This document shows, in pieces, positions 1 through 5,164 of a stretch of 8,894 bases of DNA. The stretch is taken from NCBI GenBank assembly GCA_903904765.1, contig CAIVEA010000165.1:1-8894 (forward strand). The letters are read 5' to 3'. Below the pieces are notes generated by a model that saw only the letters and a program-made list of their open reading frames with translations, ran no database searches and was not told the DNA's origin. This DNA is from an uncultured Chloroflexota bacterium. Its GTDB lineage: Bacteria; Chloroflexota; Anaerolineae; Aggregatilineales; Phototrophicaceae. Position 1 is the first letter of the stretch; every line of letters starts with the position of its first letter. A program made the translations under genes and the position numbers.

Positions 1-1532
1 ACAAAGAGCCGATTGTGGTTTACGGCGACTTCGACGCGGACGGTGTGACCTCGACCGTGCTGATGGTGGAAGTGCTGCGGGGGTTGTGTTCACGCTGTCA
101 TAAGGGCGCATCGCCGGATCAGGTCGAACAACTGGTGCGCCCGTACATCCCGAATCGCGTGGATGAGGGTTACGGGCTGAATGTGCAGGCGCTAGAAAAG
201 CTGGCCGCTGAAGGCGCGAAGGTCGTGGTCACGGTGGACTGCGGCATTCGCTCGATTGATGAGGTGCAGGCGGGACGTGCTTTCCGTCTGGATATGATCG
301 TGACCGACCATCACTCTATCGGGCCGGAAGTGCCGGACGCGCTGGCGGTGATTAATCCCAAGCAAGTGGGTTGTTCGTATCCAGAGAAGATGCTGGCGGG
401 TGTGGGCGTGGCTTACCGGCTGGCAGAGGCGCTGACGGTGGCCGCCACTCCCAAAGGCTGGCTGAAGGATGCGCCGTTGGAACTGGAGGCCTATCTCGAT
501 CTGGTGGCGATTGGCACGGTGGCTGATCTCGCGCCACTGGACAAAAATGAGAATCGGGCGCTGGTCAAACGGGGCTTAGAGGTGCTCAACCGCGCCGAGC
601 GCCCCGGGGTGAAGGCGCTGTTGAACGTGGCCGGCGTAGAACCGGGTACGGTCTCCGCCACCACCATCGGCTACGCGATTGGCCCGCGCATCAACGCGGC
701 GGGGCGGCTGGCGAACGCCATGATCGCCTATGAGTTGCTCTCGGCGCGAGATGAAGCCATTGCCGATGCCCGCGCTTTGACCCTACAAGAATTGAATGTG
801 CAGCGGCAGGAACTCACGCGGGCGGCGCAACTGAGCGTGCGTGACCAACTGGATTTGCAGCAATCCGATGGCTATATGATCTTCGCCAGCGGAGAGTTTC
901 AGCCGGGGATTGTAGGGCTGGTGGCGGGGCGTTTGACCGAGGAGTTTTACCGCCCCGCTGTGATTATGGAACGCGGCGAAACCGAGAGCCGCGCCTCCTG
1001 CCGCAGCATCCCGCAGTTCGACATCACGCAGGCGCTGGACACCTGTGCCGATTTGCTGGTGCGACACGGCGGTCATGCACAGGCGGCGGGCTTCACGGTG
1101 GTGAACGCCAATATTCCGGCGCTGAAGGCGCGGCTGAAGGCGCTGGCGGATACGCAGTTGGCCGGACAGGATTTGAAACCGCTGCTCGATATTGATGTGG
1201 TGGTGAATTTGAACCATTTGACGCTGGATATGGTGGAAGACCTGAAGCAACTTGAACCGACGGGGCTGAAGAATCCTACGCCCGTGCTGATGTCTCGCGG
1301 GGTGCATGTCAAAGAGAAGCGCACGGTGGGCAAGGATAACCAGCATCTCAAACTGAAACTGACGCGGGCAGGGCAGCCGCCGCTGGACGCAATTGGTTTC
1401 AACCTCGGTGAATGGGCGAAGTCGGGTCTGAATGTGGTGGATGTGGCCTACGAACTGGAGATCAACGAATGGAACGGGCAGCGTTCTCTGCAACTGAACC
1501 TGCGTGATTTGCGCCCTTCGGAGGCACGTTGA
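1..1532 (+). CDS. recJ: Single-stranded-DNA-specific exonuclease RecJ, 5'-truncated by the window edge
   Basis: RecJ is a cytoplasmic Mn2+-dependent 5'-3' exonuclease on single-stranded DNA, used in recombinational repair, base excision repair and mismatch excision. The frame is open at the left edge (first whole codon at position 3) and about 509 codons are visible. The family signatures are in order: motif I YGDFDADG (about 21-44), TVDCG (about 234-248), the DHH triad at 306-314, IGTVADLAPL (about 507-538), GPRINAAGRL at 681-710, and the DHHA1 signature GGHAQAAGF at 1068-1094. A C-terminal OB-fold region follows, ending near LQLNLRDLRP. In known RecJ proteins motif I lies some 70-80 residues in, so roughly that much N-terminus is missing and the full protein would be near 580 residues, typical of the family. 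No metal-binding aspartate or histidine looks lost. The TGA stop overlaps the start of the next gene, so recJ is the first visible gene of an operon. Its promoter lies outside the window. Confidence 0.97.
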   Translation, partial: KEPIVVYGDFDADGVTSTVLMVEVLRGLCSRCHKGASPDQVEQLVRPYIPNRVDEGYGLNVQALEKLAAEGAKVVVTVDCGIRSIDEVQAGRAFRLDMIVTDHHSIGPEVPDALAVINPKQVGCSYPEKMLAGVGVAYRLAEALTVAATPKGWLKDAPLELEAYLDLVAIGTVADLAPLDKNENRALVKRGLEVLNRAERPGVKALLNVAGVEPGTVSATTIGYAIGPRINAAGRLANAMIAYELLSARDEAIADARALTLQELNVQRQELTRAAQLSVRDQLDLQQSDGYMIFASGEFQPGIVGLVAGRLTEEFYRPAVIMERGETESRASCRSIPQFDITQALDTCADLLVRHGGHAQAAGFTVVNANIPALKARLKALADTQLAGQDLKPLLDIDVVVNLNHLTLDMVEDLKQLEPTGLKNPTPVLMSRGVHVKEKRTVGKDNQHLKLKLTRAGQPPLDAIGFNLGEWAKSGLNVVDVAYELEINEWNGQRSLQLNLRDLRPSEAR

Positions 1533-1534
1533 TG
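1520..1534 (+). promoter_or_regulatory. Shine-Dalgarno and TGATG coupling junction between recJ and the glycosidase gene
   Basis: A perfect GGAGG at 1520-1524 sits 7 nt before an ATG at 1532, inside the last codons of recJ. The recJ stop TGA (1530-1532) shares its A with that ATG. This fixes the glycosidase start at 1532, rather than the in-frame TTG three bases earlier, and indicates translational coupling. Confidence 0.85.
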
Positions 1535-2917
1535 CGCCGCGTATGGGTGCTACTGCTGCCGCTGTGTCTGTGGCTGGGGGCAGTGCGCGCGCAGGATGCG
1601 TCAGGTGTGAACCCGTTCGGCGTGGTCGAAGGGTTCTGGTTGCCGGACACGGTGTGCGAACTGGGTGCGGGCTGGGAGCGCATTATCTTCGACTGGTCGC
1701 AGCATCAGCCGGATAGCCGCGACGACTGGTACACGATGAATGTGGATGATCGCTGGTTACAGGCGGCGCGGGATTGCAACCGCGAAGTGGTGGCGATCTT
1801 CAAGCACACGCCGGCATGGGCGACGGATGGCACGCCCGGAGCCGGTGTGCCGCGTGGCCTGTATCTGGATGTGGACGACGACAATAACTTGTGGGCGCAG
1901 TTCGTCCGCAAGAGCGTGAAATACTACGCGCCGCGTGGGGTGACGCGCTTCATCATCTGGAACGAGCCGGATATCGAGCCGGGGACGTATGGCTTCGAGT
2001 TCGAGGGCAACTTGGATGATTATTACCAGATGGTGAAGGTGGCGTGGCTGGCGGCGCACGAAGCCAACCCGGACGCGCAAATTCATCTGGCGGGGACGAC
2101 CTACTGGCATGATGTGAACGCGGGCAAACGCTTGTATCTGGATCGGCTGCTGGAACGCATCACCAGCGACCCGACAGCGGCCTCGCACGGGTATTACTTC
2201 GATGTGGCGAGCCTGCACATTTATTTCCGTACCGAAACGGTCTATGATATTGTACGCCAGACCCGCGCTTTGCTGGATCGCTACGGGCTGACGGATAAGC
2301 GCATCTGGGTGAACGAGATGAACGCCGCCCCCACCGATGACCCGCTGTGGCCGGTGGTACGTCCGCAGTACCAGCTTGATCTGGAACAGCAGGCGGCTTT
2401 CGTGGTGCAGGCGGCGGCGCTGTCGCTGGCTGCCGGAGCCGAACGGGTGGCGGTGTACAAGTTCTACGACTGGAATTTGCCGCCGGGCGGTGAGGCGTTC
2501 GGGTTGCTGCGGGCTGACCAGTCGCGTCGCCCCGCTTTCGACTCGTGGGCGATGGTGAATCGACGGCTGCGGGATGTGACCGGAGCGCAATTCGCCAGCG
2601 GTACAGCGGTGGACGTGGTACGGCTGACTCATGCCGACGGTCATCAAACGGTGCTGGCGTGGGCAAAGACCGACGCGGCGGCGCAGGTGCAAGTGGATGC
2701 GACGGCGGACAGTGCGCTGCGGCTCGACCAGTACGGTAACGAGCAGTCCATTACTCCGACGGACGGCGCGTACCGGTTGCAATTGCCTCCGGCGCATTGT
2801 ACGCGGGTGGATGGCTGCGCGGTGGGGGGCGCGGTGCTGCTGCTGGAACAGGCGGCAGGCGAGGGACGACTCTATGAGATTGCGCCTTCGGGCGCTGTGG
2901 AACTGGCGTTGAATTAA
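1532..2917 (+). CDS. Putative secreted clan GH-A glycoside hydrolase (GH39/cellulase-like)
   Basis: A 461-residue predicted secreted glycosidase. Residues 1-20 form a Sec signal peptide: MRR, a Leu-rich core, then a likely cleavage AVRA|QD. The only cysteine in it (residue 12) lacks a lipobox, so a lipoprotein is unlikely. The body (about 25-350) reads as a TIM barrel. IIWNEPD (141-147) carries the expected acid/base Glu145 after a beta strand, and WVNEMN (259-264) carries the expected nucleophile Glu262; the NEP plus later Glu pattern is typical of retaining clan GH-A enzymes (GH5, GH39 and relatives). About residues 365-461 look like a C-terminal beta-sandwich (DQYGNEQSITPTDGAYRLQLP, then a GGAVLLLE strand). 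Substrate cannot be read from sequence; beta-xylosidic or beta-glucosidic plant or exopolysaccharide linkages are possible. It is coupled to recJ and precedes the DUF1385 gene, an odd setting for an exported enzyme. The glycosidase fold is fairly sure, the exact GH family is not. Confidence 0.8.
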   Translation: MRRVWVLLLPLCLWLGAVRAQDASGVNPFGVVEGFWLPDTVCELGAGWERIIFDWSQHQPDSRDDWYTMNVDDRWLQAARDCNREVVAIFKHTPAWATDGTPGAGVPRGLYLDVDDDNNLWAQFVRKSVKYYAPRGVTRFIIWNEPDIEPGTYGFEFEGNLDDYYQMVKVAWLAAHEANPDAQIHLAGTTYWHDVNAGKRLYLDRLLERITSDPTAASHGYYFDVASLHIYFRTETVYDIVRQTRALLDRYGLTDKRIWVNEMNAAPTDDPLWPVVRPQYQLDLEQQAAFVVQAAALSLAAGAERVAVYKFYDWNLPPGGEAFGLLRADQSRRPAFDSWAMVNRRLRDVTGAQFASGTAVDVVRLTHADGHQTVLAWAKTDAAAQVQVDATADSALRLDQYGNEQSITPTDGAYRLQLPPAHCTRVDGCAVGGAVLLLEQAAGEGRLYEIAPSGAVELALN

Positions 2918-2922
2918 AAGAC

Positions 2923-2943
2923 CAAGAGGTGTTGCGGAATATG
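2923..2943 (+). promoter_or_regulatory. Shine-Dalgarno deciding the DUF1385 start
   Basis: AAGAGGTG at 2923-2930 resembles the anti-Shine-Dalgarno complement and lies 10 nt before ATG at 2941. The in-frame GTG (2929) overlaps this site and TTG (2932) is too close to it, so ATG 2941 is the preferred start. Confidence 0.6.
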
Positions 2944-3975
2944 GGAACGAATGCTCAGGCGGCGAGTACGCGATTGAATTCCAAAGGCGAGATTAAGTTC
3001 TCGTATGGCGGGCAGGCGGTCATCGAAGGTGTGTTGATGCGCGGGGCGCATAATGCGGCCATCGCTGTGCGCGACCCAGAAGGGCAGATTGTGGTGCATG
3101 AGCAACCGCTAAACGCTACCCTGTATCGTGGACGGATTGCCCGCACGCCGTTTGTGCGTGGCGTGATCGGCCTGTGGGACGCGCTGGGGTTGGGGACGCG
3201 GGCGCTGATGTGGGCGGCGGATGTGGCGCTGGGCGAGGAAGAAGAAGTCAACTTCAACGGGCCGATTGGCTGGCTGACGATTGCTTTTTCACTAGCCATC
3301 GGTGTCGGGCTGTTCTTCTTGCTGCCCACGGCGGGCGCGTCGTTCATCGGGCATCTGCTCGGCCTCACGCCGGATGGCAGCGCGCCGGTGGGCGTGGCGG
3401 CCTTCCTCGTGAACCTGATCGAAGGTGTTATCCAGCTTACCATCCTCATCACCTACATCTGGGCCATCGGGCACATTCCGGATGTCAAGCGGCTGTTCGG
3501 TTATCATGGCGCGGAGCATAAAACGATCAACGCTTACGAGGCCGGCGCGGAACTGACCCCGGAAATCGTGGCGAACTACCCGATCGAACACCCGCGCTGC
3601 GGGACGGCTTTCCTGCTCACGGTGGTGTTCGTCAGCGTGTTCGTATTCTCGCTGCTGGGGCGGCCTCCGTTCCTGCTGCTGGTCGCGTCGCGCTTGGTGT
3701 TCATTCCGGTGATCGCGGGGATTGCCTACGAATTGCTGCGCTTCACGGCGCGGAACATCCATAACCCGATTGTGCGGATTATCGTCAAGCCGAATCTGGC
3801 GCTGCAACACCTGACCACGCGCCAACCTGATCTGCACATGATTGAGGTGGCAATTACTTCCTTCCAGCATGTGTTGGCTTCCGAAGGGATGATGACCCGC
3901 GAAGAACTGGTCATCCCGCCGCCGAAGCCAGAAGCGGTATCGCCTACACTGGCGGCGGCCAAGCCCAAGAGCTAA
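2941..3975 (+). CDS. DUF1385 family (YqhQ-like) integral membrane protein
   Basis: A 344-residue membrane protein of the widespread but biochemically uncharacterised DUF1385/YqhQ family. Family hallmarks are present: YGGQAVIEGVLMRG (22-35), the DVKRLFGYHGAEHKTINAYE block (181-200), HPRCGTAFL (217-225), and the C-terminal block LQHLTTRQPDLHMIEVAI (288-305). Hydrophobic segments at about 111-130, 151-179, 222-240 and 243-265 suggest four transmembrane helices. The conserved His/Glu/Cys residues of HGAEH and HPRCG sit at the edges of the membrane segments, which could suggest a metal or redox site; that is inference only. The tail 325-344 is Pro/Ala/Lys-rich and probably disordered. It is the last gene of the recJ run, 23 bp after the glycosidase stop, followed by a hairpin terminator. 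Family assignment is strong, function unknown. Confidence 0.92.
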   Translation: MGTNAQAASTRLNSKGEIKFSYGGQAVIEGVLMRGAHNAAIAVRDPEGQIVVHEQPLNATLYRGRIARTPFVRGVIGLWDALGLGTRALMWAADVALGEEEEVNFNGPIGWLTIAFSLAIGVGLFFLLPTAGASFIGHLLGLTPDGSAPVGVAAFLVNLIEGVIQLTILITYIWAIGHIPDVKRLFGYHGAEHKTINAYEAGAELTPEIVANYPIEHPRCGTAFLLTVVFVSVFVFSLLGRPPFLLLVASRLVFIPVIAGIAYELLRFTARNIHNPIVRIIVKPNLALQHLTTRQPDLHMIEVAITSFQHVLASEGMMTREELVIPPPKPEAVSPTLAAAKPKS

Positions 3976-4007
3976 CGTCCCATAACCGGCAGGCTTAGAC
4001 AGAACCG

Positions 4008-4049
4008 AAAATACGGCGTTACTGTGGTGTGGCAGTCGCCGTATTTTTT
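4008..4049 (+). terminator. Bidirectional intrinsic terminator between the DUF1385 and ROK genes
   Basis: An 11-bp perfect stem pairs AAAATACGGCG (4008-4018) with CGCCGTATTTT (4037-4047). After a 2-nt bulge the stem continues with ACTG (4021-4024) against CAGT (4033-4036) and an 8-nt loop. On the + strand the T run extends to 4049 (six T); on the - strand the A arm supplies four T. It lies between two convergent genes, 32 bp after the DUF1385 stop and 9 bp from the ROK stop, so it can end transcription from both sides. Confidence 0.87.
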
Positions 4050-4058
4050 ATGGTGCGT

Positions 4059-5039
4059 TTATGCCTTCAATCGCGCCGCCGCTTCTGCTACATCTGACAT
4101 GCCGCCCTTCGTGACCACCAGCGACCCCGCGCCGATCACACTGACGTTTTCGCCCAGCGCGGCGCGTTCAATCCGCAGGTTTTCCCAGTAGGCGCGGTCA
4201 ATGCAGTGTTCCTGTAGGGCTTCCCGCATGGGGGCGAACAGCAGTTCACCGAGGTTGCTCACCCCGCCGCCGATCACGATCATTTCCGGGTTGAACAGGT
4301 GCAACAGGCTGACGATGCCCAAGACGAGCATCCGTCCGCTGTCGCGCACCACGTCTAGCGCCAGTGCATCTCCCTGCACCGCTGCCCGTCCCACCGTTGC
4401 GCCGCTGATCTGCGACAGATCACCGTTGACCATATCACGGATAAGTGATGCTCCGCCCGCTTCCAGCCGTTCCCGCGCTTTGCGTGCCAGCGCGGGGCCA
4501 GCCGATTCTTTTTCGAGGGTACTCACGCGGTCTTTGGCGACGAGGATGATGTGTCCTGCTTCGGCAGCCAGCCCGCTACGCCCCAGCAGAATTTTGCCAT
4601 CACAGATGATCCCGCTGCCGATGCCCGTGCTGACGGTGATGAAGATCACATGGCGGAAGCCGACGGCTGCCCCCATCACGGTTTCGGCAAGACCGGCCAC
4701 GTTCGCATCGTTGCCGAGATAGACCGGCACATTGAAGGTTTGTTGCAGGATGGTCGCCAGAGGGACGTTGTGCCAGCCTTTCAGGTTGGGCGGTGAAACC
4801 ACTACGCCCGCAACGGGGTTGGTAGGGCCGGGGACGGAGACACCGATGCCTTCGACGGGCGTGCCATCGGTGGGTAGCACCTTGCGAATCATCTCCTTGA
4901 TGCGTTCCAGTGTGGCCTCTAGACCACGCTCGTCTTCGGTCAGCATTTCCTGACGTTCGAGGATTTCGAGCTTATGCGTCATCCGCGCAGCGCGGACTCG
5001 CGTACCGCCCAGATCAACCCCGATGATAGCTTGTGTCAT
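4059..5039 (-). CDS. ROK-family sugar kinase (glucokinase-like) lacking the zinc-binding cysteine loop
   Basis: A 326-residue ROK (repressor, ORF, kinase) protein, most likely a cytoplasmic ATP-dependent hexose kinase that phosphorylates glucose or a related sugar. No N-terminal helix-turn-helix is present, so it is a kinase rather than a repressor. Visible motifs are the phosphate loop GVDLGGTRVRAA (7-18), VSVPGP (67-72), the catalytic aspartate D111 in YLGNDANVAG (107-116), TGIGSG (138-143), the EAGH signature (160-163), and the adenosine-site glycines IGGGV (256-260). ROK proteins normally carry CxCGxxGC between EAGH and the following Ser-Gly helix. Here that stretch is only VAKDRVSTLEKESAG (167-181), with no cysteine and roughly ten residues shorter; the only cysteines are C146 and C279. 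The coding frame there is clean. It is transcribed divergently from mutS with 125 bp between the starts, and convergent with the DUF1385 gene. True sugar specificity cannot be told. Confidence 0.9.
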   Translation of the reverse strand: MTQAIIGVDLGGTRVRAARMTHKLEILERQEMLTEDERGLEATLERIKEMIRKVLPTDGTPVEGIGVSVPGPTNPVAGVVVSPPNLKGWHNVPLATILQQTFNVPVYLGNDANVAGLAETVMGAAVGFRHVIFITVSTGIGSGIICDGKILLGRSGLAAEAGHIILVAKDRVSTLEKESAGPALARKARERLEAGGASLIRDMVNGDLSQISGATVGRAAVQGDALALDVVRDSGRMLVLGIVSLLHLFNPEMIVIGGGVSNLGELLFAPMREALQEHCIDRAYWENLRIERAALGENVSVIGAGSLVVTKGGMSDVAEAAARLKA

Positions 5040-5063
5040 GATGTTTCTCTCGCGCTAGGAACC

Positions 5064-5092
5064 ATAGTATTAAGGTTATGCTACTGGTTGAA
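5064..5092 (-). promoter_or_regulatory. Candidate promoter for the ROK kinase
   Basis: On the - strand, TTCAAC (5087-5092) as -35 and TACTAT (5064-5069) as -10 are 17 nt apart. Matches to the sigma-70 consensus are modest (3/6 and 4/6). It would give a leader of roughly 18-20 nt before the ATG at 5039. The -35 overlaps the LexA-type palindrome. Plausible but weak. Confidence 0.4.
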
Positions 5093-5116
5093 CAGATGTT
5101 CAGCGATTGCTAGAAT
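5088..5116 (+). promoter_or_regulatory. Sigma-70-type promoter of mutS with extended -10
   Basis: TTGAAC (5088-5093) is spaced exactly 17 nt from TAGAAT (5111-5116, 5/6 match to TATAAT). A TG one base before the -10 (5108-5109) makes an extended -10. Transcription would start near 5122-5124, leaving a leader of about 42 nt before the mutS ATG. The -35 hexamer shares bases with a LexA-type box. Confidence 0.72.
5090..5101. promoter_or_regulatory. LexA (SOS) box-like operator, GAAC-AGAT-GTTC
   Basis: The 12-mer GAACAGATGTTC is a perfect match to GAAC-N4-GTTC, and its centre AGAT fits the RNRY of the Bacillus DinR/LexA (Cheo) box. The inner bases extend the symmetry to GAACA/TGTTC. Gram-positive LexA and the LexA of the Chloroflexota member Dehalococcoides are known to bind this motif. 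It overlaps the -35 of the mutS promoter and of the weaker divergent ROK promoter, where a bound repressor would block RNA polymerase. No lexA gene is in the window, so the regulator is inferred. Confidence 0.62.
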
Positions 5117-5129
5117 ACACCATCTGATT

Positions 5130-5156
5130 ATGACGAATTTCCCATCTTTGAGATAG
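5130..5156 (+). other. Possible 8-codon upstream ORF in the mutS leader
   Basis: ATG at 5130 opens MTNFPSLR and stops at TAG 5154-5156, 8 nt before the mutS ATG. From the predicted transcription start it would have only about 7 nt of leader and no Shine-Dalgarno, so translation would need a near-leaderless mode. Part of it can pair in a small hairpin (CCATCT 5142-5147 with AGAT-A-GG 5151-5157) that covers the AGG likely used as the mutS ribosome site. Could easily be chance. Confidence 0.2.
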
Positions 5157-5164
5157 GTTGTTTC

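Noticed and set aside
783..1493. - strand open frame of 236 codons opposite recJ
   Set aside because: It is a shadow of recJ. Its composition is His/Gln/Arg-biased, with no motif and no ribosome site noted.
1757..2797. Long - strand open frame (346 codons) opposite the glycosidase
   Set aside because: It is antisense to a clearly coding gene with a signal peptide and catalytic motifs. Its translation is Arg/His/Gln-rich without recognisable domains, typical of the complement of GC-rich coding sequence.
3292..3870. - strand open frame of 192 codons opposite the DUF1385 gene
   Set aside because: It is highly charged, Arg/Gln-rich and motif-free, and the opposite strand encodes conserved family blocks.
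4201..4722. + strand open frame of 173 codons opposite the ROK gene
   Set aside because: It is Ser/Pro/Arg-biased and antisense to the intact kinase motifs of the ROK gene.
4059..5039. ROK-type transcriptional repressor (NagC/Mlc/XylR)
   Set aside because: The protein starts directly with the phosphate-binding motif, with no N-terminal DNA-binding domain.
4974..5156. + strand 60-codon frame crossing the divergent promoter region
   Set aside because: It overlaps the ROK start and both promoters and has no ribosome site. Only its last 8 codons were kept, as a low-confidence upstream ORF.
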